Positions 1 through 10,868 of a DNA stretch of 64,000 nucleotides are shown here, one piece after another. Positions within the stretch are counted from its first letter, which is position 1. Each line of letters starts with the position of its first letter. The DNA is from Epiperipatus broadwayi (lineage: Eukaryota; Onychophora; Udeonychophora; Euonychophora; Peripatidae), in contig JAQFVV010012423.1 in NCBI GenBank assembly GCA_028023455.1, positions 5,128,269-5,192,268 of the forward strand, written 5' to 3'. The position numbers were made by a program, and so were the translations under genes. A model generated the notes under the pieces. The model saw only the letters and a program-made list of their open reading frames with translations, had not been told where the DNA came from and ran no database searches.

Positions 1-1287
1 TGCATTCTTTTACAGTCAGTAAGAGCTGAGAATAGAAGCCACTACCTGAATTTAAGGTGCCTGATAAAAATGGACCTTAAGCACTGTATCCATGATGATA
101 TTTTTTCATAATTGTTTGAGTTGTTATTATTATATTCATATCCCTCACTATAATCATGATCAATTACCACTGGTACTACATCATAAATGATAGTTGTTTA
201 AAGATGGTTAGAATAATAGCTACACTTTCAGAAGTTGAAAATTTTGTGAAGGCAAGATGAGACAAAAAATTCTATCACAAATGATGTTGAATTATTTACT
301 GTTTGTTATAAATAGGAGAGAAATGATTTGATATTCCTATAAATGTTTTTTTAAACATTATAGATCATTAAAATTCAACTATAAATGCATATTTTGATTG
401 GATTGTAAGAGAGAGGGATGAAAGTGTGATATTTGAATACTATGATAGATGTAAAGTATAAAAATACATAAAATATAAAATATGTTAAGCAATATAATTT
501 ATTAGTATAGTTTAAATTTGCTTTAAGAATAATGAACTTACAAAAAAAAAGTTATGAGATATGTTTTAAATGTTTTTTATAAATAATTAATTTTACTCAG
601 GAAGGCCATTACTACTGTTTTCTTTATTAAAAATTCCTTATATTAAAATACTAGAGCACACCATAAGATTAGAATAAATGCTTTACTGGAATGCAAAAGA
701 AGCACTTAATAATTTTAAATATTACATTATATGCTAAGTTTTGATAAGTGTGTGTTTTAATTTAAACTTATAGTAATAAGTATTGTATAATTATAAATAT
801 TTTTAAATACTATGAAACATAGTGTTAAATTTAATAAATCATATTATTTATCATCATTGTATTATCATAGTCTCATTAGAATGTTGTTGTCCTGTTGATA
901 AAAATAATATTACTGTTATAATATTGTATAATTTTAATTTCCATATTAGATAGTCATGGTGACTATCTTATGTTCGTTTATTTATTATACTTTATTGAGT
1001 AAATATTTTAATTTTAAATGATTTTTATATTATCTTTGATTGTAAATATTTTAAAGTTTTTATAAATGTATTGTGTTATAAGCATAATGTTATTAAATTA
1101 TAATAATATTGTTAATGTTTTAAAATTTATATTGACTTGAGAGTTTGATTTGTCTAAGTGTTTTCTTTGATTCTTCATATTATCACACATGGTTTATAAA
1201 GATTAATAGTTTAAAACATTACTTGTTTTGCACATGATTTTTCAAAGATTGTTTGAAATATTATTGTACATGATGATGATGATGTTT
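1..1287. other. AT-rich noncoding DNA
   Basis: No reading frame of interest, RNA gene or clear repeat is visible. It is AT-rich sequence with scattered T and A runs. Confidence 0.6.
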
Positions 1288-1347
1288 ATTTTTTTTTTTT
1301 TTATTATTTTTATTATTTTTTTTTTATTTTATTTTTTTTTTTTATTA

Positions 1348-1420
<73 letters not shown>

Positions 1421-1487
1421 TTATTATTATTATTATTATTTTATTATTATTATTATTATTATATTATTGTACATGATGATGATGATG

Positions 1488-1542
<55 letters not shown>

Positions 1543-1543
1543 G
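1288..1543. repeat. T-rich tract and (TTA)n microsatellite
   Basis: A poly-T/ATTT tract passes into long TTA trinucleotide arrays. A short unit containing GTACATGATGATGATGATG occurs both before the array (about 1,266) and between two array blocks (about 1,469), so part of the locus has been duplicated. The apparent ORF of tyrosines here is repeat translation, not a gene. Confidence 0.95.
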
Positions 1544-2999
1544 CACTTAAATAAATGAATTGAATTGAATTATACAAGACATATTCCAATTATATTAAGA
1601 ATATAATATGTTTTATGAATGCCACATAAAAGAAATAATAGATTGTACAAATGTTTTATCAGAATTTACAATTTTACTTATGTTTTTATTGGAGTGAATT
1701 TAATATTCAAATAAATGTATGATTTTAAGAGTCGTTAAAGTATTTTAGTTGTTTGTTGTTGTTTGTGAGGTTAGTTAAATATATGCAAAATCCCACATTA
1801 TATTTAACTACATGATATTAATTTGTCTATTATTATTATTACTATTAGAAATGAACCCGAGATCTATATATATAATAAATAATTATAGAGATGTATAACA
1901 TGAAGATGAATAAGAATTATCAGATGTTAGATTTTAAATAGTATTTTATAAAGGAATAGTAATCAATTTATTGTTTCCAAAATAAATTTGATAAATTGTA
2001 AGTTAGGATTATTGTGTGTTTAAAGACATGAGAGAATTATGAGGTAGATTTGTTATATCAATTGTGGAAGGGTAATATTCTTGTGCCATTGGGAATATAT
2101 CTTTAAGGATATATCCTCAATGTTAAACCATTGTAGGTTGCTGAATATCTCATATGAAAAATTATTGTATTTTTTATTAGTAATTTAATCGAACCATATT
2201 TAAATTGTAATAATGAGCTAGTTGTAGTTAAAATTATTAATAATATAAATGAGCTGAGTATTTAATTTGAACCTTGATTATTTATTATTGTTATAATTAT
2301 TATTATATTTAATTTGGTTAATGTATTATATTTAATTATGATAAAATATTGATATTATTAGATATTAGTAGTGTATTTTGAGGTAGTCATAATAGTAATT
2401 ATCTTTAATAATTATTGTTTATGTAACTTGGCTGTAGTTTATGATAGTTATTCGATAGTTAGCCGGAAAGTCTTTATGTCAGACTTCTTTAAACAAGGGT
2501 ACAATATATATATATATTGTAACCAGTTGTATTACATAGCACCACTAATATAGTGTGTGTGCATATATATATAAAATTGAAAGGAAAACTAGAAATAAAC
2601 ACAGACAAAAATTATAGTAGATATTTTCTACATTCACTGAAATAAAAAAAATAGATAAATAATAACTCTGGGTTTAAAGTAAAATTTCATTGTAAAATAA
2701 GTATTTTAAAAAGGTCTGATAAATAATATTTGTAATTCTGATTTTGAAATTAACAAAAAAAAGCAAGCATAATTTATTTTTTAAAATCTTTTAATTAATA
2801 CTTGTATAAAATATTTTTTTAATTAATGCTTGTTTGGATTTCCACTATGTAGTTAAAAATCTTTGTAGATTAAAAATTCTAAAGGATTATCACACTTTTG
2901 GTCAAATTCCAAAGATTAAAGTAAAAACATGAAAATCACACTTTGATAGAAATTTCCAGCTTGTTTTCAAGTGGATTAAAGTTAATTGAAAACAGTCAC
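1544..2999. other. AT-rich noncoding DNA
   Basis: No supported gene. There are short ATT and TA tracts only. A 60-codon open frame at 2,371-2,553 has no recognisable motif and ends in a TA repeat. Confidence 0.6.
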
Positions 3000-3540
3000 T
3001 GTGTTTTTGTTACCTGACCTACCCAAGGTTATAAAAGGCAGATAAAAAAATATCAGTTAGTTTGGCTTGCAATTTTTTAAGGCTTAGCAAAAAAGCCAGC
3101 TATAAAGTTGGCTAAAATAGTTTGTGAAGAGTTGGTAACTGTAGAAGAAAATGGCCATAGTAAAGCTAGCTGCAAAGATGGCTAGAATAATTATTAAGAG
3201 AACTTCCAGGAGGATTTAAGAATGGAAGGAAGTGGCTGCTTTACAATTCACTGATGGAATTTGAATTTACATGAAGGAAAAGGGTCAAGATTCCTTGTAA
3301 TTCATAGCCTTAAAAGTGTTCTGGAAAAACAGCTTGCTGATCTAAGCTTACAAAATCCAAGTATAAATGGAACTGACTACAGAAGAAAAAAAGCCAATCA
3401 TATCTGAATTATATATTTTTGCCTGATGGTGACATTTGCCTGGATTGACAAAAAAAAACAGCTTGCCTAAGAGGAAAACCAGCTGAATAAAGAAGTGATT
3501 ATACTTATGCTGCTGTTTATCTATATGTGTAGAGAATCAC
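3000..3540 (+). repeat. Unassigned repeat-like segment with a TATA-like box
   Basis: This stretch is less AT-biased than its surroundings. It has a TATAAAAG box at about 3,031-3,038 followed roughly 20-25 bases later by TCAGTTAG, an arrangement like an RNA polymerase II core promoter. Two similar short units follow (AAGCCAGCTATAAAGTTGGC near 3,091 and AAGCTAGCTGCAAAGATGGC near 3,163). It could be a solo LTR or an old promoter-bearing repeat; no second copy is in the window. Confidence 0.3.
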
Positions 3541-4370
3541 AGATAAATATGTCACATGTATATACAGTGAGTTATTTTATTTTAATAATTCTTAAAACGA
3601 CTTATAAGATTATAAATTAATAACTTAAAACAAAACACATAAATAATTTGCTTAAGTCAAATGTCTAAAAGAAAGACAATTTGATATATATTTTTGAAGA
3701 AATTGTTTTGGTAATTTCTTTTAAAAAAATGACATTAAAAGAAGAATATATAACTTAAATACAAGCATAATTTTGTTTGAATTAAAATCGAAAAAGCAAA
3801 TCTTTAAAAATGGTCTAAAAACGCTGATAATTAATCAATAAGTACTCGTCAAAATTTGACTATATTTTTCTTTAAGAAAAAAAAAGAGAACTTATGAACT
3901 GAAACTACTTTTAAATTATATCTATATTTTGTTTATACACATGTATAGGTAGGAAATTTATGTATTTTCCAAAGAAATTAATTATGAAAATATAATACCA
4001 ATGCTTGTCAAGTATAACACATATAAAATGTAATCATTTTTGTTTATAATTATTTTATGTTGATTGAAATGTTTTTATTGTATATTATTTTAAGTTTGAT
4101 ATTTATTCCTTGTATATTATAAAACACACATCTGTGCATGGATATATATATATGTGTGTGTGTGTGTTTATAGAAACTAATTGAGAAATATTGTAAAACA
4201 ATGTAATAACTTTAGTTGTATATATAATTTTGTATCATTCAAAATCAGAGCCTTATCCAATAAGACCTTAAGTATCATTTATTTTTTTATTGTTATTAAT
4301 AAACTTATTTAATTGTTAAAATTGTTCCCATCATCTCTTGGTCACATATAGTAATAAATCTTTTGTTCTC
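3541..4370. other. AT-rich noncoding DNA
   Basis: Nothing recognisable apart from a TA/TG microsatellite near 4,140-4,168. Confidence 0.6.
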
Positions 4371-4374
4371 TGAG

Positions 4375-5000
4375 CTAGATTCATGCACGGATAAATGGGG
4401 ATGTGTACTTAGTGCTTTTGAGACATCCAGCGAGGATCAATCATCATCCTGGTTGGCACAAAAGAGGATACTCTTTAAAGCTTATGCACTATTTTTTTTA
4501 TTTTAGTTTAGCCTTATTAGGAGTTAAGTTTATAGTTGGCCAGTACATTAATGGTACTTAAGTGGCCAGAGCATTGATGATGATCAGCATGTATTAAATG
4601 TCCCAGCATTATTGTTTTGATTTTTGATTCTTATGTATTTTAATGGATGGGCACTAAGCTGGTGCATCCAAATTATGTTTAAATAATTGCCCAGAAGTGG
4701 CAAAGGCTCAATAGTTAGCCTGGTCTACAGAAGACTCATTTCCAATCCAGTCACAAGGTTGACTGTTGATTTATATTTTTTATTGTTCAGATTTTATTAT
4801 ATTTTATTGTGGATCATTCATGATGATGAGTGATTATTTATTTTGAGTGTTACTCATAATTATTTTGACTTATTATAATGCTGTTTGACATATGGTTGAT
4901 GAATGGTTAATTATATTTTAGTTGCTCTTCCGAGTTAGGTGGCTGATCTCTCAATGATCTCTCTCAGAGATTCTCTAATCTCATTTTATTATTAAATATC
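4375..5000. repeat. Unassigned, GC-richer noncoding segment
   Basis: A 600-base stretch with clearly more G and C than its flanks and no reading frame. Sub-motifs such as ATCATCATCCTGG and GATGATGATCAGC occur. It has the look of an old interspersed repeat (SINE- or LTR-like), but no A/B box, poly(A) tail or second copy confirms this. Confidence 0.25.
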
Positions 5001-5121
5001 GCATTACTTATAATACTTTGTTAAATATTGATATTTGTATTTATATTTTGAAATGGGATTGATGATGAATTTTCCATCACCCACTTCAATCCATTTTCCC
5101 TACCCTTTTTTTACTTCTCGA

Positions 5122-5189
5122 TACCCCCCGTCCATTACAATATATATATAAAATGTACCCCCCGTCCATTACAATATATATATAAAATG
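5122..5189. repeat. Perfect 34-bp tandem duplication
   Basis: Two identical adjacent copies of a 34-base unit beginning TACCCCCCGTCCATTACAAT and ending in a short TA tract. The identity suggests a recent slippage or duplication event. Confidence 0.9.
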
Positions 5190-5828
5190 TGTAATTAAAA
5201 AGCATCATGATATATAGCTAATATGTCTAACTGTCAGATTTATAACTTGATTCAAATCAGCCTGAATAAATATAGAATTTTTTTAACTCTTGGAATTATT
5301 TAAAAATATGAGTTAAGATATACCTATTACATATATAAATTTTTAATTATATTTTTAAATTAAACAAGTTTATTGCATAATTAACTTATATAGCTTCGTT
5401 AAAAAAAATGTATTGATTAAAAATAGGATATTGATATAATAAATGCATAATTTTAATTTTTTATTATACAAGTTTCAATAATTATTAAAACGAATCTAGA
5501 TATATATTACATTTACACATTTTTTTTAAAAACATTTTTGTCTGGATTTTTAGACCCAGACATATTTAAATATACTCATAAAAAAAAGATTATAATAAAA
5601 TGTCAATAGTAATATACTTTATAACTTAAATAAATTCTTCATAAACCAGCAGACTTTATTAAAAAATTAAGTTAACTAAACTACTGACAGAAAGTACTTT
5701 TATAATAGAATTTAGAAACAGAAGAAATTTTTTTATAGGATTTAGTCTACGAATAAGCATCAAATTTTTGTTCATAAAATAGTAATATATATGATATTAA
5801 ACCATCAAACATCACCTGACTACCATTC
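5190..5828. other. AT-rich noncoding DNA
   Basis: No gene, RNA or repeat recognised. Confidence 0.6.
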
Positions 5829-6024
5829 TTTATGCTTACACAAGCTATTTACACAGAGGCTAAACTCTTTATACAATAGTGCCACTCAGTGCAAGCTAGA
5901 GTAATCAATAAATGCAGGTAGGTTTGTGCATAAAATCGCTATCTAGAGCCCACTCATACAATATGCCAGACACTACTGGGTGGAGAGTTTAGCCTTTCTG
6001 TAAACAGCTTGTGTATGCATAACG
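5829..6024 (+). mobile_element. Short inverted-repeat (MITE-like) element, copy A
   Basis: The ends form an inverted repeat: TTATGCTTACACAAGC near 5,829 faces GCTTGTGTATGCATAA near 6,008, and CAGAGGCTAAACTC faces GAGTTTAGCCTTTCTG. The interior contains a conserved block (GCCACTCAGTGCAAGC, then GGTTTGTGCATAAAAT) found again at about 6,238, 31,160 and 51,606 and in trace at 41,161. There is no coding capacity. A non-autonomous DNA element or a foldback-type SINE are both possible. Confidence 0.65.
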
Positions 6025-6237
6025 AATTGCTGATGTAGTGATTTAGTATCAATGCTTCCAAATATGATTATGGTTACTGTGGTTATTAAATATCCAAAAC
6101 ACTAAAAGTATGGATGCTGAACTGAGTTCAGATCTATATGACTATAGAAACTAATGAGATTAAATTGAAAACATTATTGTGATTTCATTTTGGGCTCAAA
6201 GCTTTATAGTTAACTAATAAGGTAAAAAGTGGCTGTT

Positions 6238-6381
6238 AGAGGGATGCATTAGATCCTGAGATCTAGGTGCACTGCTAGGGATATTGAATGAGTAGGCACT
6301 AAATGTGGATTTTATGCACAAACCTTCTTTCACCCATTGATTACTGTGGCTTGCACTACTGTATGGAGAGTTTAGTCTCTG
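6238..6381 (-). mobile_element. MITE-like element, copy B (opposite orientation)
   Basis: The reverse complement matches copy A (AGACTAAACTCTCCATACAG, GGTTTGTGCATAAAATCC) and continues into a part (GCACCTAGATCTCAGGATC) that copy A lacks but the 31,160 copy has. Copies in this window are therefore mosaics of one longer consensus. Confidence 0.6.
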
Positions 6382-6604
6382 TATATATGATATTCAAAAT
6401 TATGATTATAAATCAGTAGCTCAATCTAAAATTGTATAATTTAGTGTTTGAATTATAATAATATTTATTCTATCAAAGCTAAGTATTAACGTATTTAAAT
6501 GAGATAATTGGTTATTGGTTTATAAAAGATTAATATAGATCATTACAAATATTAATGGGAATAACTTATGTGTGCCATATTAATATTATATCATTTTATG
6601 TTTT

Positions 6605-6608
6605 ATAA
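6605..6608 (+). repeat. Target-site duplication, left (ATAA)
   Basis: ATAA lies immediately before the TG that opens the left LTR. The same ATAA lies immediately after the final CA of the right LTR at 15,358-15,361. In such AT-rich DNA a 4-bp match alone is weak, but its position at both exact edges supports insertion by an integrase. Confidence 0.6.
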
Positions 6609-9319
6609 TGAAGCAATCGATGCCTAATCATCATTGATGCTTCATGTTTCACGATCTAGACTAACCTCCTAGAGGTCCACAATTCAGACCTTGCTATAAA
6701 TATATCCTATTCACTCACACATTGTATGCTGAATCATTCTAAAGATGAGTAAAATTAATTTTTGTTTAGTAAAAATGAAACAGTAGTTTGAGTGATGCAT
6801 ATATATATTATGACTAAAGCAATAATTTTATTGCTATGAAAATACATTTGCTTAGATATTTATGATTATTTTTATATCTGTGTGTATTTAATGTGACAAC
6901 AAAGAAGAATGGGGGAGGCTTGAAATGCTAAAATAATCTTTGTTGTTGCCTTTAATTAAAATTGTCAATCGCAATTAAGATCGAAAACAAATCGTTTATC
7001 AGTTGTTGTCGAATGATTTAAAATAACTAAAAATGGTATTTCGAGCCTTATCTGTATAAAAACATGTTGTTAATTAAAAGTTGATTGTAGGGGGATTATA
7101 GAGATAGTGTATATAAAGAGCCCATAAGACCTTTTAAGGTCAGTCAGTGATTTTCACTTGATAAGTTAGTTACTTGATAAATCAGTTAATTACTTTCACT
7201 TGATCAGTGTTGCCAGACCATCATTTAAGAAGTCAAGAGAAGTTTAGTGTCATGGAGCATGTGTAGTGGAGCTGTCCATCTTTCTTCTCCTCTCAAAGGA
7301 CTGTCTATCAGCCATCAAAATTCCAGCTGACCGCCATATGAGATGACATAGAATTGCCAACCAACCTGCCTGCCTGCTGCTATGCTGATATCTTAGATAA
7401 AATCATGTAATTTAAAGCTGCCTTGATATGAACATTCATGGGTGATTTATAATTTATAGTTAAATTAATTCATAGATCCATTTATGACGTTTTGCTAGTT
7501 TTGCTCGTAAACTCTCTCTATAATCCTTTATTAATACTTATGTAATTCTAAATATATGTTTGCTATACAACTTATTTTGTTTGATATATGTATTATTTTC
7601 TCTAATATGTCGGTATCAATCAATTTTGCGACTTTAATTAAATTCATTAATAAAATTATATTCATTTGTTTATTTAAAATAGAAATCGTTTGCTAGGTTG
7701 GTTGTATACTTAAAAGTATTTTATCATGGATGCTTATTTTATTTTGTTGTTTAGTTGCCTTTATAAAAGATCACGACACTTAATATAAAATTCCACCTTT
7801 TCTTACCATTGCCGGAAGGGCTAATTCTTTAGTTAATATGTATATGGGAATCGAATCTTAAATGTAAATTTTATTAGTTTAATGATATAGAAAGAGTTAT
7901 TATTTTATTACACTTTGTTTAATGACTCAGGATTGAAAACAGATTATTGTGCAAGAGATTAGACAATTTCCAAGTTTTAAAATAATGTTATAAAATTATA
8001 TTCATGTCCAATAACATTGATGGCATACCATCCACTTTATTTTAATATTTTATCTTCTCCATTTGTCGATTGTTTAGTCATTGGGAACGTCTAAAACTCC
8101 CATCCTACTTTTCAAAAATCATTCATAATCAGGAATACTACTTTCTGTGGAACGTAAAGTTTATAAAATTATGTGCTGCAAATTACAGTACATCCAGATT
8201 CTGGGCTCTCAAACCCAGCCTTTGCTTCGATATCGCTCTACCAGAATGCGCGGACATAAAATATTCAAATGCCATGAAGGCCAGATTCCTTTAATTGTAT
8301 GCTAGTACCATTACTTTGCTCTTCAATTTGAACATTCGTTCATCTAACCTTAATAAGTCACAATGATGTGTTAAAGATAATGATTCATTTTGTAAAAATA
8401 CCTTTAGTTCATTGATTTAAGCTGCTTTCTTTTAAAAACCATTATCGATTCCCATAGATGTAAATCTAGTTTATATTAATGATTGCATAACTTACTCTTG
8501 TAAATAAAGTGCATTGTTTGTTTCTTATTTCTAAAAGATATCTTTGCCAAACATTGCGAATAAAAGTATAAATAATGGTTCTCCTAAGAATATACATGAT
8601 TGAAATCATATATTTTGCCCATTATCAAATAAATCATTTACTGTTAAAACTGTCACGATCTTTTATATTTAATTTTGGCATCCACAACGCTCCGTAGCAA
8701 AAGTTTTTTTTAATTAGCTTATTAACTCCGCATTAGTTATAAAACACTATAAAATTGTATCTGTAAAATTATATTTATTAAATGAGTGATAGAGAGGATT
8801 TTATACAACAAATTCCAAAGTCTTGTAGATAAACAATATTGTCCCAAGCATGAAACTAGTTGGTAAAATATACATATGTTTCTTTATCTTTTGTAATATA
8901 TATATATATATATATATATATGCATTTGTTTAATATTTAATAAATATATCTATTTCATGTAAATCCTGGTTTGTCGTTGAATTATTAGTTTCGAGTTAAT
9001 ATTTAGAACTAATTTCTTTAGCTAAGAGCTTAGCATTAATAAATAACTATAATAAATGTAATTCCTGGGCTACTCCGACCTCGATCATCATCATCAGTCT
9101 GATCTTATGTTCTACCGCTTTGCTTCTGGGCACGGATTTAAAATAATTTTACTGTGTCATCAGAATTGTTGTTCATTGGGTCAGAGATTCGAAGAATAGG
9201 CAAATAGGTTAGAATTCAGGACTGCTCCAGACCTGTGTATGTCAAGCATGATCGGATTCGAGGTACTTTTGCTTAGGATTTGAATGTTGTTAAGTAAGCA
9301 TACTATTTTGACCGGTACA
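6609..9319 (+). repeat. 5' LTR of the element
   Basis: This 2,711-base direct repeat pairs with 12,529-15,357. It starts TGAAGCAATCGATG with an internal inverted repeat around GATGCTTCATG and ends TTTTGACCGGTACA. It contains a core promoter near 7,110, a TA microsatellite (about 8,897-8,921) absent or short in the partner, and several AATAAA-type signals (for example near 8,504). It lacks blocks of about 14, 30, 46 and 31 bases present in the right LTR. Its last ~270 bases read in reverse resemble 59,728-59,900. The 74-codon ORF at 8,070-8,294 is disrupted in the partner copy and is not taken as a gene. Confidence 0.75.
7110..7144 (+). promoter_or_regulatory. LTR core promoter: TATA box plus initiator (5' LTR)
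   Basis: TATATAAAG at 7,110-7,118 is followed by TCAGT at 7,140-7,144, which is the usual spacing of about 30 bases between a TATA box and an arthropod/mollusc-type initiator. The arrangement is preserved in the other LTR at 13,042-13,076. It would place the U3/R border near 7,142. Short CTTGAT(A/C)AGT-type repeats follow directly. Confidence 0.5.
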
Positions 9320-9490
9320 GTGGATTTTTTTTTCCGGGCTTGGCTTCCCAAGTGGGGCTTCGATATAAACACCCACATACCCTGAATACTGAATTCTGTT
9401 TATATGTATGTTTTAAAAAAAAAAAAAGGTTGTAAGAGATCATTGATGATAGATATGTATATTTCCTTCCTACCTGAGTTTGTTTTCTGA
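9320..9490 (+). promoter_or_regulatory. Possible primer-binding site and leader
   Basis: One base after the LTR end comes TGG (9,321-9,323), the start expected for a tRNA 3' end complement. The following T-run then CCGGGCTTGGC is not one I can match to a tRNA. The assignment rests on position only. Confidence 0.25.
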
Positions 9491-9496
9491 TTTTAT

Positions 9497-9910
9497 ATAC
9501 ACAAAATGTGAAAATTTTAGATAAAAACCAATGTCCATGTGTTGCAACCATAAATGTAAATGTTTTTGTTGTATTTGGTTTTGCAACTATAGAAAAATAT
9601 TGTTTTTCCATGTTAATAGCTACAAATGTAAAAATCTTGTTTTTAAAAATGGAAAAATTTTTGATACCCATGTGTTACAACCATAAGTGATTTTTTTTTT
9701 GTATCTGGTTTTATAATCATATAAAATGAGTTTCTTATGTAATATACGTGAAAATGAAAATGTTTTATAAGTAAAACCCATGTATTTCACCCATAAGTGA
9801 TTTTTTTTTCTGTATCTGGTTTTACATATATATAAAATGTGTTTTTTATGTTACATACGTGAAAATAAAAATGTTTTGCAAATAAAACCCATGTACTTCA
9901 GCCATAAGTT
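9497..9910 (+). repeat. Tandem repeat, about 111-133 bp period, four units
   Basis: The landmark CATGTRTTRCAACCATAA-like block recurs at 9,536, 9,669, 9,779 and 9,890. Between landmarks the units share TTTTTGTATCTGGTTTT and GTGAAAATRAAAATGTTTT. The last two intervals are 111 bases. It lies in the 5' part of the retroelement interior, where an untranslated leader would be. Open frames here (9,303-9,690, either strand) are products of the repeat. Confidence 0.85.
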
Positions 9911-10429
9911 ATAAACCTTGATTGTAACAAGGTGCACTTCATGTTTCTTTCATTTCCTGTACATTATAGATGTAATAGTTATAATGTGTAACAAATACTT
10001 TTTTATATTTACTAGTTGAGTAGCCCAGATGTGTTTGGAATTTTTTTTATATACTGTTGGCTGGTGCCATATAAATGTGCCAACAGTAATATAATAAACT
10101 ACGTGTCAAAATAAGTTCAAACCAGGATGTTAGGGGTTGAGAGAGAGTTTAATTATTTTCCACTATTTTGCCATGTATAATTGTAATCAGCAAACATATA
10201 TGATATTGCTGAAACAAATCATTAATCAATTTTTTTTTGTAAGAGTCTATTATAGGTGCAGAAAAACAACCAAAAGTCAAGCAGCAATGCAGTTTGAATT
10301 CCAATAGATCATACACATACATGTTACGATCAAATATTTTTTTCCTGTTATCAGCAGCAGTCAGCAGCAACAAAAAAAATGGCAAAATGAAGACAGTTGA
10401 AGAGAGGAGGGAGAGATGTGTATATCCTG
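9911..10429. other. Untranslated interior of the LTR element
   Basis: No supported coding sequence. Short antisense frames at 10,149-10,539 are AT-driven and have no motif. Confidence 0.5.
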
Positions 10430-10430
10430 T

Positions 10431-10555
10431 ATAAAATAAAAAGAAGAAAGAAACAAGCCTTATTTTTTAAATAATTAGAAGTGACAATATGTTTAAAATA
10501 AAATAAAAGTAGAAAGAAGCTAGCCTTATTTTCAAACAATTATAAAGGATAATAC
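10431..10555. repeat. Imperfect 64-bp tandem duplication
   Basis: A unit containing AAATAAAA(A/G)(G/T)(A/T)GAAAGAA followed by AGCCTTATTTT occurs near 10,433 and again near 10,497, with moderate divergence. Confidence 0.7.
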
Positions 10556-10640
10556 ATTAAACCTAAACTAAAAAGTTTAAATCAAAATATTAATATATAT
10601 ATATATATATATGTTAAAACGAAGATTTGCACGGGTTAAA

Positions 10641-10834
10641 TATATAAAATACATATTTTGCGGGTTCATCCGTGTTAAAAACTTTTAATATCAATACACT
10701 GACGTTTCGACTTGGTCACACAAGCCATCCACAGAGTTATCTGTGGATGGCTTGTGTGACCAAGTCGAAACGTCAGTGTATTGATATTAAAAGTTTTTAA
10801 CACGGATGAACCCGCAAAATATGTATTTTATATA
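10641..10834. repeat. Near-perfect palindrome, 95-bp arms, 4-base loop
   Basis: Arms 10,641-10,735 and 10,740-10,834 are reverse complements around the loop GTTA. They include GCGGGTTCATCCGTGTTAA, ACTGACGTTTCGACTTGG and its mirror CCAAGTCGAAACGTCAGT. TA microsatellites lie on both sides (near 10,594-10,612 and 10,830-10,842). A transcript would fold into one very long hairpin. The GTCGAAACGTC core resembles sequences in the terminal repeats of Penelope-like elements, so this may be a nested insertion; that link is an inference. Confidence 0.9.
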
Positions 10835-10868
10835 TATATATAAAATTGACTATCTTTCAAAAAAAAAA

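Noticed and set aside
1228-1476. 82-codon frame rich in Tyr, Phe and Leu
   Set aside because: It is translation of the TTA/ATT microsatellite; the same holds for frames at 22,785-23,055, 24,586-24,867, 25,457-25,684, 58,060-58,344 and 59,526-59,720.
8070-8294. 74-codon frame inside the 5' LTR as a gene
   Set aside because: The matching stretch of the 3' LTR has an insertion near 14,277 and substitutions that break the frame, so no protein is conserved.
9303-9690. Frames on both strands at 9.3-9.7 kb
   Set aside because: They arise from the 111-bp tandem repeat and overlap on opposite strands; no motif.
9490-9920. CRISPR-like array
   Set aside because: The repeats are adjacent 111-bp tandem units without unique spacers, in a eukaryotic retroelement.
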